Part shown: one piece after another, positions 41,634 to 49,811 of the stretch
How positions within the stretch are numbered: position 1 is the first letter of the stretch
Layout: each line of letters starts with the position of its first letter
Origin: Phycisphaerae bacterium
Lineage (GTDB): Bacteria; Planctomycetota; Phycisphaerae; Phycisphaerales; Phycisphaeraceae
Assembly: GCA_030432595.1 (NCBI GenBank)
Contig: JAUIGU010000004.1
Span: 62,001 to 126,000, forward strand
Length of the DNA: 64,000 nt
Direction: 5' to 3'
Notes under the pieces: generated by a model
Told to the model about the DNA's origin: nothing
The model's database searches: none
What the model saw: only the letters and a program-made list of their open reading frames with translations
Position numbers and translations under genes: made by a program

Positions 41634-42776
41634 ATGAGCGACATGCCCACGGATCGCCTGCCGCGCGACTTTTACCACGGCCTGACCGACGCCGCACTGA
41701 ACGGCGAAACGCCCGACGCGGCGTTGCTCGAGCGTTTGCTGACCGACCCGGCGGTGGAGTTGATGCCGCTCTTGAACGCGGCGTACGCGGTCCGGCAGCA
41801 CCACTTCGGGCGGGCGGTGCAGGTCCACATTCTGAACAACGCGCAGAACGGGCGGTGCCCGGAGGACTGCTCGTACTGCACGCAGGCCAAGACGAGCGCC
41901 GCGGGCATCGAGCCGTACGCGATGAAGCCCCCGGAAGAAGTCATGCAAGAAGCGGAGCGCGCCTACAAAGCGGGGGCGCACCGGTACTGCATGGTGTTCT
42001 CGGGGCGCGGGCCCAGCGACAAGCGGACGCAACAACTCGCGGACCTGGTGCGGCAGGTGAAGTCGAACTTCCCGACGCTGGAGGTCTGCGTGTCGGCGGG
42101 GCTGCTCGACGACGAGAAGGCAAAGGTCCTCGCCGACGCCGGGCTGGACCGGCTGAACCACAACCTCAACACGTCGCGGAAGCGCTACGGCGATATCTGC
42201 ACGACGCACACCTACGACGACCGGCTGAACACGCTGCGGTCGGCGCAGAAGGCGGGGCTTTCGATGTGCTCGGGGCTGATCGTCGGTATGGGCGAGCCGC
42301 CGGAAGAGGTGGTCGAGATCGCGTTGACGATGCGGCAGCTGGGCACGGCGTCGATCCCGGTCAACTTCCTGCTGCCGTTCGAGGGGAACGTGCTGGACAC
42401 GCCGCACGGGTTGTCGCCGGATTACTGTTTGCGGGTGTTGTGCATGTTCCGGTTCGCGTGCCCGTCGGCGGAGGTGCGGTGCGCGGCGGGGCGGGAGTTT
42501 CACCTGCGTTCGCTGGAGGTGATGGCGCTGTACCCGGCGAATTCGCTGTTCCTCGACGGCTACCTCAACGGGCAGGGCGAGGAGCGCCGGCGGACCTACC
42601 GCATGATTCGGGATGCGGGGTTCGAGATCGTGTCGGACCACGGCGTGGATGAACTGCTCGACGAGATCACGGCGGACACCGACCCAAGCACGACGGCGGC
42701 GCTGACGATCGGCGGCAACACGACGCCGATTAAGTCGACGGAGCAGTTACGGCCGGCGTTGAATGGAGCGAAGTAA
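41634..42776 (+). CDS. bioB: Biotin synthase
   Basis: A 380-aa radical-SAM enzyme that inserts sulfur into dethiobiotin. The [4Fe-4S] ligands are Cys75, Cys79 and Cys82 in GRCPEDCSYCTQAK. Further family blocks are VCVSAGLLDDEKAKVLADAG, RLNHNLNTSRKRYGDI, MCSGLIVGMGEPPEE, PVNFLLPFEGN and VRCAAGREFHLRSLE. It is longer than usual by about 40 residues at the C-terminus. No other biotin gene is adjacent. A hairpin follows the stop. Confidence 0.96.
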   Translation: MSDMPTDRLPRDFYHGLTDAALNGETPDAALLERLLTDPAVELMPLLNAAYAVRQHHFGRAVQVHILNNAQNGRCPEDCSYCTQAKTSAAGIEPYAMKPPEEVMQEAERAYKAGAHRYCMVFSGRGPSDKRTQQLADLVRQVKSNFPTLEVCVSAGLLDDEKAKVLADAGLDRLNHNLNTSRKRYGDICTTHTYDDRLNTLRSAQKAGLSMCSGLIVGMGEPPEEVVEIALTMRQLGTASIPVNFLLPFEGNVLDTPHGLSPDYCLRVLCMFRFACPSAEVRCAAGREFHLRSLEVMALYPANSLFLDGYLNGQGEERRRTYRMIRDAGFEIVSDHGVDELLDEITADTDPSTTAALTIGGNTTPIKSTEQLRPALNGAK

Positions 42777-42806
42777 GACTTGGGTTTGCACATTGGCAAA
42801 GAAAAA

Positions 42807-42827
42807 CCCACGCTCGGAGAGCGTGGG
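42807..42827. terminator. Terminator-like hairpin between bioB and a convergent PEP-CTERM gene
   Basis: A 9-base stem (42807-42815 with 42819-42827) is flanked by AAAAA on the left and TGGGTTTT on the right. It may therefore terminate both convergent genes. The right flank GTGGGCTTC places it in the same hairpin family as 2720, 6970 and 26501. Confidence 0.65.
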
Positions 42828-42858
42828 CTTCGTTGGGTTTTGATTTGTGGTGTCGAGC

Positions 42859-43755
42859 TCAGGCGCTGCGGCGGCGGAGCATCAGCAGGGCCGCGGGGGC
42901 GAGCAGGGCGGCGACGGGTTCGGGGACCTTCTCGGCGGCGCCGTCGGTGAAGTCGTACCAGCCGTAGGTCGCGCGGTCGAACTCCCACTGGGTCAGGTAG
43001 CCGTCCTGGTCGTACTGGGCGTTGAAGCTCTTGAAGCCGTGCTGCCAGGCGCCGATGCTGGTGGAGTACGCGAGGCCCAGCCAGCCCGGGCCGTTGTTGG
43101 GGTAGGCGGGGACGTGGCTGTTGATGGCGCCGGCGTCGAGGGACATCGAGAAGACGACGTCGGCGAGGACACCCGAGGTGTCGACCGAGGCGCTGTTAAG
43201 GAACGACGCGGTGCCGGGGTCCAGCGAGCTGGCGATGGGGTCGGGGGCGTCGGTCGGCGGGGACCAGGTGTCGGTGTTGGCGTCGTAGACCCAGTCGCTG
43301 GTGCCGTACTTGTGCGAGGTCGCGGAGTCGTCGCCGTTGTAGGCGTAGGCGCTGACGATGGGGTTGTTGGGGTCGGTGGCGTCGAAGTAGACCGCGGCGA
43401 GGTAGCCGGTGATGTGGTCGGGGACGGGGCCGTCGTTGACGGTCAGGGAGAAGCCTTCGGGCAGTTCGCCGTCGCCGTTGGCGTTGTAGCCGACGGTCCA
43501 GTCGAACTGGCCGGTGTTGGGGTTGTACATCGACTCGATGAAGGCGAGTTCGCCGACTTCATCGTTGGGGTTGTTGTAGAAGCCGGTCTGGGCATTCTGT
43601 TCGAAGACGTAGACGCAGTTGTCGTCTTCGGGGCCGACGATGCCGGCGTGCGCCGCGTTGCCGATCATCAAGCCGGCACCGGCCACCGCCAGAACGCCCG
43701 GCACCCCGTGAAACCACGCACCCCGTTTGGATCCCCGTTGGGTCGGACTGTTCAT
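42859..43755 (-). CDS. Exported PEP-CTERM protein of unknown function
   Basis: A 298-aa protein from the ATG at 43755, chosen because AGGAG lies eight bases ahead. A signal peptide (VLAVAGAGLMIGNAAHA) precedes a beta-rich acidic body with many Asn/Asp/Gly residues (YVFEQNAQTGFYNNPNDEVG, WTVGYNANGDGELPEGFSL). The C-terminal tail VPEPVAALLAPAALLMLRRR is a PEP-CTERM signal. No domain was recognised. Confidence 0.85.
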   Translation of the reverse strand: MNSPTQRGSKRGAWFHGVPGVLAVAGAGLMIGNAAHAGIVGPEDDNCVYVFEQNAQTGFYNNPNDEVGELAFIESMYNPNTGQFDWTVGYNANGDGELPEGFSLTVNDGPVPDHITGYLAAVYFDATDPNNPIVSAYAYNGDDSATSHKYGTSDWVYDANTDTWSPPTDAPDPIASSLDPGTASFLNSASVDTSGVLADVVFSMSLDAGAINSHVPAYPNNGPGWLGLAYSTSIGAWQHGFKSFNAQYDQDGYLTQWEFDRATYGWYDFTDGAAEKVPEPVAALLAPAALLMLRRRSA

Positions 43756-43954
43756 CCACAACTCTCCTGGTGCGGGTCGGACGGCCCGCCGTGAAACGCG
43801 AAGTGTCCCGCCGGTTCCGGGTCAGCGCCTCGGACACCGGCGGAGAGGAACATACCTCTCCTCGTCGGTGGTTTGCAGACGTCGTCCGCCCACAACCCGC
43901 CTAGGTGAGAATACCCGTAAAGTGGCGTCAAGGCCAGAAAAATCCTCATACCTC

Positions 43955-44797
43955 ATGCAAATTCACACCATGCCGCGTCCGCTCCGCGTCACCACCTGGA
44001 ACGTCAACGGCCTGCGGGCGGCGCTGCGCAAGGGGTTCGCCGATCAACTCGACCGTCTTGCCCCAGATGTCCTGCTTTTACAGGAGGTCCGTGCGACGCC
44101 CGAGCAGTTGCCCGAGCCTTGGGCGCAGCCGCCGGGCTGGCATGTGACCTGGCACCCGGCGCAGAAGCTGGGGTACGCCGGGACCGCGGTGTGGTCGCGG
44201 ATGCCGCACCGGGTGGTCGCGACCGGGCTGGCGCACGGCACGCGCTCGCGGCGCGGGGCGGCGGACGACCCCGACGGGCGCGTCCTGCGGGTGGCGCTGG
44301 ACGAGCTGAGCCGGCCGTTGCAGGTGGCGAGCATTTATCTGCCGTCCGGCTCGTCGTCGCCGCAGCGTCAGACGGCCAAGGAGGCGTGGATGGAGGCGTT
44401 TTTTCCGTGGGCGCAGCGGGCCCGCCGCGGCCGGTCGCCCCTGATCCTGGGCGGGGACTTCAACATTGCCCACACCGAGGCGGACATTTGGAACCCCAAG
44501 GGCAACGCGAAGAACTCCGGGTTCCTGCCGCATGAGCGAGACTGGTTCGGCCGGGTGTTGGACGACGCGGGCTGGCACGACGCGGTCCGTCGGCACGCGG
44601 GTGAACAACAGGGGCCGTACTCGTGGTGGAGCAACCGCGGCCGGGCCCGGGAGCTGGACCGCGGCTGGCGGATCGATTACCTGCTGGCCAACGGCCCGGC
44701 GGCGCGGCTGATCCACGCCTGCCACACCGACCGCGACGCGATGCTTGCGTGTTCGGACCACGCCCCGGTGAGCGTGGACCTGCGTCTGCCGGCGTGA
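43955..44797 (+). CDS. xth: Exodeoxyribonuclease III / AP endonuclease
   Basis: A 280-aa (ATG 43955) or 275-aa (ATG 43970) enzyme of the exonuclease III family, which cuts at abasic sites and repairs 3' ends. The family blocks are VTTWNVNGLRAALRKG, DVLLLQEVRATPEQLP, GYAGTAVWSR, ILGGDFNIAHTEADIWNPKG, PYSWWSNRGRARELDRGWR, IDYLLANGP and the final CSDHAPVSVDL. They supply the metal, Asn and His residues of the catalytic site. An upstream in-frame extension to 43727 overlaps the PEP-CTERM gene start and is not used. Confidence 0.93.
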   Translation: MQIHTMPRPLRVTTWNVNGLRAALRKGFADQLDRLAPDVLLLQEVRATPEQLPEPWAQPPGWHVTWHPAQKLGYAGTAVWSRMPHRVVATGLAHGTRSRRGAADDPDGRVLRVALDELSRPLQVASIYLPSGSSSPQRQTAKEAWMEAFFPWAQRARRGRSPLILGGDFNIAHTEADIWNPKGNAKNSGFLPHERDWFGRVLDDAGWHDAVRRHAGEQQGPYSWWSNRGRARELDRGWRIDYLLANGPAARLIHACHTDRDAMLACSDHAPVSVDLRLPA

Positions 44798-44963
44798 AAA
44801 CGGAATCCGCGGCGGGCCGCGCCCGTCTTTGTTCATGGCGTACCATGAGCGCGGAGGCGAGACCCGCTCGCCTTGCCGCGGCGCGGCCCCGCCTCCATAA
44901 TCCCTTGCCCCGCGGTCGGTTGTCGTTGCCCGGCCGGGCCTGCCGCGCTCCCGGAGCCTCCCC

Positions 44964-46754
44964 ATGTCCCGCAAACGCCTGAAGCTCGGCCAGATCCTCC
45001 AGGGCTGGAGCACCATCACCGAGGCCCAGCTCGAAGAGGCCCTGAAGATTTCACAGGGCACCGGGCGGCGGCTGGGCGACACGCTCGTGTCCCTGGGCTA
45101 CGCCGACGAGAACGACGTCGCCAAGGCCCTGGCCAACCAGTTCGGGCTCGAGTTCGTCGATCTGGACCAGCCCAACATCATCAAACGCGAGAACCTCAGC
45201 CTCATCCCCGAGGACATGATCAAGAAGATGAACGTCCTACCGCTCAAGAAAGAGGGCGGCGTGCTCAAGGTCGTCGTGCACGACCCGATGAACATCCAGC
45301 TCATCGACGACCTGCAGTTCCGCGTGGGCGGGCGCATCGAGCTGGCCATCGGCGCCTACGGCAAGATCAAGGAATACATCGACAACGTCCTGTCGGACAC
45401 CAAGAAGTCGCTCGACTCGCTGACGCAGGACCTCTCGGTCGACACGTCGATGGACATCACCCTGGACCAGACGCTCGACACGTCGATGGACCGCGGCGCG
45501 AGCATCGACGTGGCCGGCGGCACCGAGGACGCGAACGACCCGTCGTCCGCGCCGGTGATCAAGCTGGTCAACCAGGTCATTCAGAAGGCCGTGACGTCCC
45601 GCGTCTCCGACATCCACATCGAGCCGTTCGACAACCGCGTCCGCCTGCGCTACCGCATCGACGGCGTCTGCCAGGAGATGGACCGCATCCCCAAGCGGAT
45701 CCAGGGCGCGATCACCGCCCGCATGAAGATTATGGCCGGCGTCAAGGTCGAGGAAAAACGCATCCCGCAGGACGGCCGAATCAAGATGCGCGTCGGCGAC
45801 GACGTCGTCGACTTCCGTGTGTCGTTCTGCCCGGTGTACCACGGCGAATCCATCGTCCTGCGTATCCTCCGCTCCGACGCGGCGAAGCTCGGCCTCGAAA
45901 AGCTCGGCATGCAGCCCGACACGCTCGAAACCTTCAACAAAATCATCAATCGGCCCAACGGCATCTTCCTCGTGACCGGGCCCACCGGCTCGGGCAAGAC
46001 CACCACGCTCTACTCGGCGCTCAACGTCCTCAACCGGCCCGACCGCAAGATCATCACCGCCGAGGACCCCATCGAATACAACTTCAAGGGCATCAACCAG
46101 TGCCAGGTCAACATGGGCATGAAACCCCCGCTGACCTTCCAGCTCATCCTCAAGGCGATGCTGCGTCAGGCGCCCAACATCATCCTGGTCGGCGAGATCC
46201 GCGACCAGGAGGTCGGCGAGGTCGCGGTGCAGGCGGCGCTGACCGGGCACATGGTGTTTTCCACGCTGCACACCAATGATGCGCCGTCGGCGATTACGCG
46301 TCTGATCGACATGGGGCTCAAGCCGTTCCTGGTCGCCAGCTCGATCCAGGCCGTACTCGCCCAACGCCTGGTCCGCATTTTGTGTGACCACTGCAAGGAG
46401 CCGTTGACCGACCCCAGCCCGCGGTTGATGTCGTTGGCCGGGCTCACGCGCGAAGACATCCAGGGCAAGACGATCTACAAGCCTGTCGGCTGCAAGCGCT
46501 GCTCGGACACCGGGTACCGCGGCCGGCAGGGGATCTACGAGCTGATGATGATGTCCAGCGAGATCCGGGAGCTGGCGTTCAACCGCGCCCCGGTGAGCAA
46601 GATCCGCCAGGCCGCGACCGCGGCGGGCATGCGGAACCTGCTGGGCGACGGGCGGCTCAAGATCCTCGAAGGCAAGACCACGCTCGACGAGATCGCCCGC
46701 ATCACGCAGGTCGAGGGCATCGTCGAAGACGGGGAGGAAGACTTGGCGGCGTGA
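44964..46754 (+). CDS. pilB: Type IV pilus / type II secretion assembly ATPase, MshEN type
   Basis: A 596-aa hexameric motor. The N-terminal MshEN domain carries RRLGDTLVSLGYADENDVAK followed by ALANQ, which fits the c-di-GMP-binding pattern RLGxxLxxxG(x)nLxxQ; FVDLDQPNII follows. The ATPase core has Walker A GPTGSGKTTT (from residue 339), the Asp box ITAEDPIEYNF, Walker B PNIILVGEIRDQE and the His box HTNDAPSA. The tetracysteine zinc site is CDHC and CKRC. An Asp/Ser/Thr-rich insertion (about 145-190) links the domains. pilT follows 110 bases on, so this is the extension motor of a type IV pilus. Confidence 0.95.
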   Translation: MSRKRLKLGQILQGWSTITEAQLEEALKISQGTGRRLGDTLVSLGYADENDVAKALANQFGLEFVDLDQPNIIKRENLSLIPEDMIKKMNVLPLKKEGGVLKVVVHDPMNIQLIDDLQFRVGGRIELAIGAYGKIKEYIDNVLSDTKKSLDSLTQDLSVDTSMDITLDQTLDTSMDRGASIDVAGGTEDANDPSSAPVIKLVNQVIQKAVTSRVSDIHIEPFDNRVRLRYRIDGVCQEMDRIPKRIQGAITARMKIMAGVKVEEKRIPQDGRIKMRVGDDVVDFRVSFCPVYHGESIVLRILRSDAAKLGLEKLGMQPDTLETFNKIINRPNGIFLVTGPTGSGKTTTLYSALNVLNRPDRKIITAEDPIEYNFKGINQCQVNMGMKPPLTFQLILKAMLRQAPNIILVGEIRDQEVGEVAVQAALTGHMVFSTLHTNDAPSAITRLIDMGLKPFLVASSIQAVLAQRLVRILCDHCKEPLTDPSPRLMSLAGLTREDIQGKTIYKPVGCKRCSDTGYRGRQGIYELMMMSSEIRELAFNRAPVSKIRQAATAAGMRNLLGDGRLKILEGKTTLDEIARITQVEGIVEDGEEDLAA

Positions 46755-46761
46755 CCGCCGA

Positions 46762-46830
46762 AGTGGCCAGTGGCGAGTTGACCAATGGCCGGTGACCCTT
46801 TTGTATTTGCATCACTGGCCACTGGCCACT
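46762..46830. repeat. Inverted repeat between pilB and pilT
   Basis: AGTGGCCAGTGG (46762-46773) and its complement CCACTGGCCACT (46819-46830) pair perfectly over 12 bases. Short TGGCC units also lie between them. It lies in the 109-base gap between the two motor genes and could fold in the message between the extension and retraction motor frames. Confidence 0.6.
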
Positions 46831-46863
46831 GAAAACTAGCCACAGTTTGCGGAGCAAACCCCC

Positions 46864-48003
46864 ATGTCCACGATGCGCATCGACCGCCTGCTCGACACCG
46901 TCATCAAGCAGGAGGCGTCCGACCTGCACCTGACCGTCGGCAAGCCGCCGACCGTCCGCATGTCCGGCCGGCTGATCGAGCTCAAAACCAAAGAACTCGA
47001 ACCCGAGGACACCGTCGCCTTGATGAAGGCGATCAGCCCCGAACGCTCGCAGAACGAGCTCCAGGAAGAAGGCGGCTCCGACTTCGGCTTCGCGTACGGC
47101 CCGCAGGACGACCCGGACAACTCTGCCCGGTTCCGCGTGTCGATCTTCCGGCAAAAAGGCAACGTGTCGCTCGTCCTGCGGCGCATCCCCAACCGCCTGC
47201 TCGACATCGACAAGATCGGCCTGCCGCCCATCGTCAAGGACCTGATCCGCCGGCCGCGCGGGCTGTTCCTGGTCACCGGGCCCACCGGCTCGGGCAAGAC
47301 CACCACGCTGGCGTCGATGATCGACTACATCAACATGAACATCGACCGGCACATCATCACGGTCGAAGACCCCATCGAGTACTACCAGCCGCACAAGAAA
47401 TCCATCGTCAACCAGCGCGAGGTCGGCACGGACGTGCCCTCGTTCTCCGAAGCGCTGCGCCGCGCCCTGCGTCAGGACCCCGACGTCATCCTCGTCGGCG
47501 AGATGCGCGACCTGGAGACCATCGAGGCCGCGATCACCGCGGCGGAAACGGGCCACCTGGTGTTCGGCACGCTGCACACCAACTCGGCGGCCGGCACGAT
47601 CAACCGCCTGATCGACGCGTTCCCCACGAACCAGCAGGCGCAGGTGCGGGCCCAGCTCTCGGTCGCGCTGATCGCGGTGTTGTCGCAGCAGCTATTGAAG
47701 CGCAAGCCCAAGGGCATGATCGCGGCGTACGAGTTCATGGTGGTGACGCCCGCGATCTCGAACCTCATCCGCGAGGCGCAGTCGTACAAGATTCCGTCCG
47801 CGATCCAGACCGGCAAGAAGTTCGGCATGAAGCTGCTGGACGACTTCCTATGGGAGCTTTACACGAAGGACCAGATCGCCGCCGAGGACATGGTCGACCG
47901 CGCCGCCAACCCCGAGATGATCGCCGAGAAGGTCCACCGCGCCGGCGGGCAGGTCGGCCGGGCGGAGCTGGACGACCCGGACGCGGCGAAGCCGGTGACG
48001 TAA
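46864..48003 (+). CDS. pilT: Type IV pilus retraction ATPase PilT
   Basis: A 379-aa twitching-motility motor. The N-terminal EASDLHLTVGKPPTVRMSG is PilT-like. Walker A is GPTGSGKTTT (from residue 139), followed by ITVEDPIEYYQPHKKSIVNQ, Walker B PDVILVGEMRDLE and the His box HTNSAAGTINRLID. The AIRNLIRE-type C-terminal motif appears as ISNLIREAQSYK. It lies immediately downstream of pilB. The membrane platform pilC and the prepilin peptidase are not in the window. Confidence 0.96.
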   Translation: MSTMRIDRLLDTVIKQEASDLHLTVGKPPTVRMSGRLIELKTKELEPEDTVALMKAISPERSQNELQEEGGSDFGFAYGPQDDPDNSARFRVSIFRQKGNVSLVLRRIPNRLLDIDKIGLPPIVKDLIRRPRGLFLVTGPTGSGKTTTLASMIDYINMNIDRHIITVEDPIEYYQPHKKSIVNQREVGTDVPSFSEALRRALRQDPDVILVGEMRDLETIEAAITAAETGHLVFGTLHTNSAAGTINRLIDAFPTNQQAQVRAQLSVALIAVLSQQLLKRKPKGMIAAYEFMVVTPAISNLIREAQSYKIPSAIQTGKKFGMKLLDDFLWELYTKDQIAAEDMVDRAANPEMIAEKVHRAGGQVGRAELDDPDAAKPVT

Positions 48004-48042
48004 GTCCACGCGGCTACAGCTTCTCAACTCTCCTGCATGCTT

Positions 48043-48094
48043 AGCCGCACGCCAACGGCGTGCGCTCAGGCGCGCGGCCCGTTGGTCCGCGGCT
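48043..48094. repeat. Palindromic element, AGCCGCA...TGCGGCT family, copy 1
   Basis: Arms at 48043-48065 and 48070-48094 form an imperfect inverted repeat (about 17 of 23 pairs) beginning TTAGCCGCA and ending CCGCGGCT. The element at 61818-61876 has the same ends. It lies in the gap between the convergent pilT and the coiled-coil gene and may terminate both. Confidence 0.5.
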
Positions 48095-48125
48095 GTGCAT
48101 CGGCATGCCGCGTGACTGGCATGGA

Positions 48126-48926
48126 TTATTCGCTCGCCGTCTGATCCGCCGCGTCCATCCGCACCAGCAACGCCCGCAGCAGGGCGCGTTGCTGCCGGGA
48201 CCACGTCAGCGGGCCTTCGTGGGTTTGGGTGACGAGCGAAGTCGCTTCGGCGAGGCGGCGCAGGGTCGGCACGTCGACCACGAAGGTGAGCGTTTCGTCG
48301 CCCTTGTTCGCGCGGTTCTTGCCCGAGAGGCCCGAGCGTTTGCGGGTCTGGCGGTAGTCGGCGACGGGCAGCACGAGCTCTTCGCCGGCGACCTCGAAGG
48401 TCATGGTTTGCAGGCTTTCGAACTGCCGGCCGGAGAACTCTCCCTGGATGAACAGCGAGACGGACTCGGGCGTGCCGGCCGCGGTGTCGCCCGGCACGGA
48501 GTAGACCGCCGAGGCCGCGAAGTCGCCGACGAGGGTTTCGTTCTCGAACCAGACGGGTCCGGCGCTGACCACGGTGCGGTCGCGGCGGTCGTCGTATTCA
48601 ACTTTGACTTGCGAGAGGAACTGCTCGGCCAATGCGCCCGTCGTGACTGCGCCGGCCATGGTTTCGAGGTTGCGCTCGCGCTGGTCGAGCTGGGCTTCAC
48701 GCTGCGTGACCTGCGTCTGGCGTTGGCGGAGCGTGGCCAACTCGGCTTCGAGCTCGGCGATGCGCGCTTCGCGATCGGCCAGGCGGGCTTCGAGCTCGGC
48801 GACGCGGGCCTGCAACACATCGACATCTTGCGCGGCAATGCTGGTTGACCACGCGAGCGTGATGCCGATGGCGAGTAGGACGCGGCCGAGGCTGCGGAAA
48901 CTTGCGGGGGGGTTGTGGGGTTTCAT
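48126..48926 (-). CDS. Exported coiled-coil protein with beta-rich C-terminal domain
   Basis: A 266-aa protein with a signal peptide (LLAIGITLAWSTSIAAQ), then a heptad-rich coiled coil (about 37-95; RVAELEARLADREARIAELE) and a C-terminal beta-rich domain of about 150 residues (VEYDDRRDRTVVSAGPVWFE, ESVSLFIQGEFSGRQFESL). It is coupled by an ATGA overlap to the zinc-ribbon bactofilin-like gene upstream, so it is the last member of a bactofilin operon. The function is unknown. The open frame runs further upstream (to 49229) as a shadow. Confidence 0.75.
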   Translation of the reverse strand: MKPHNPPASFRSLGRVLLAIGITLAWSTSIAAQDVDVLQARVAELEARLADREARIAELEAELATLRQRQTQVTQREAQLDQRERNLETMAGAVTTGALAEQFLSQVKVEYDDRRDRTVVSAGPVWFENETLVGDFAASAVYSVPGDTAAGTPESVSLFIQGEFSGRQFESLQTMTFEVAGEELVLPVADYRQTRKRSGLSGKNRANKGDETLTFVVDVPTLRRLAEATSLVTQTHEGPLTWSRQQRALLRALLVRMDAADQTASE

Positions 48927-49600
48927 GCCTTGTCTCCGGGTTCGGGCGGCGGCTTCTTGCGGGTCGACTTCTTCTTGCGGACTTTTTTGGTGACTTTCTT
49001 CCGCACCGGCGGCTCGGGGCGGGGGAGGTTCCGCGTCGAGGAGGTTTTCATGGGCGGCGGTTCGGGCGGGGCGTCGCCGCGCAGCGTATCGCCGGGGCCG
49101 GGCGGTTGGTCGGGGCCCGGGCCGTCGTTTTCGATGGGCGGTTCGTCGGATTTGAGCAGGCCGCTGGGGTCGCTGGGCACGTGGAACGCGCTGGGCCTGA
49201 TCTTCGCGCCCTCTTCCATGTGGACCCACTGGCTATGCAGTTCCCCGCGGAACTCGGACTTGGGGCCCAGGATCAGGCCGCCGCCGGTGACGACCTTTTT
49301 GGCCTCGATGGTGCCGAGGTTTTCGATGCCGGCGTGGGCGACGATCTGCTCGGCCATGAGCCGGGCTTTCTTCATGACCGTGATCTTGCCGCAGGTCTTG
49401 AGCTCGCGGATGGGGCCGCGCACCTTCTTGATGACCTCGTCCGCGACCATGACCGGCTTGTTACAGCCCGGGCAGGACGTGGACTGAGCCATCGCGCTCA
49501 CCTCGAAGCGGCGGCCGCAGAGGTAGCACTGCACCAGCTTGGGACCGGTCGTACGGGCCAGGGTGGGGTCCTGGGAACGGGGTACGGGGATCGGGTACAC
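48923..49600 (-). CDS. Zinc-ribbon bactofilin-like protein with basic tail
   Basis: About 225 aa from the GTG at 49600; the ATG at 49717 is possible but would include residues encoded by a palindromic repeat (PDPKPQTPDPRC). An N-terminal two-knuckle zinc ribbon (CYLCGRRF and CPGCNKP) precedes a bactofilin-type beta-helix (GPIRELKTCGKITVMKKARL, GIENLGTIEAKKVVTGGGLI, LGPKSEFRGELHS). The C-terminal third is Pro/Asp-rich and then a Lys/Arg-rich tail (VRKKVTKKVRKKKSTRKK), suited to DNA, peptidoglycan or membrane contact. It precedes the coiled-coil gene and follows a small bactofilin gene. Confidence 0.75.
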   Translation of the reverse strand: MYPIPVPRSQDPTLARTTGPKLVQCYLCGRRFEVSAMAQSTSCPGCNKPVMVADEVIKKVRGPIRELKTCGKITVMKKARLMAEQIVAHAGIENLGTIEAKKVVTGGGLILGPKSEFRGELHSQWVHMEEGAKIRPSAFHVPSDPSGLLKSDEPPIENDGPGPDQPPGPGDTLRGDAPPEPPPMKTSSTRNLPRPEPPVRKKVTKKVRKKKSTRKKPPPEPGDKA

Positions 49601-49649
49601 GACCGCGCGGCGTTGTTGCGCGACGCGACGACATGCCCGCGCACAGCGC

Positions 49650-49806
49650 GGGTCTGGGGTCTGGGGCTTGGGGTCTGGGAAAAGGAACGAAGCGCGGCGG
49701 GCGCGCGACATCAGCAAACGTCGCGGCGCGCAGCGGAACTCGGGGCATCAGGCAGCGGGGTCGCGGCGTGTCGGCCGAACCCCAAACCCCAAGCCCCAGA
49801 CCCCCG
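49650..49806. repeat. Palindromic repeat, GGGTCTGGGGCTTGGGG family (intergenic copy)
   Basis: The left arm begins at 49650 with 24 bases identical to 24483-24506 in mutS. The right arm at 49778-49806 is its approximate inverse (ACCCCAAGCCCCAGACCCC). The roughly 105-base core between the arms has no clear ORF. It separates the small bactofilin gene from the zinc-ribbon bactofilin gene. Confidence 0.75.
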
Positions 49807-49811
49807 CGCCA

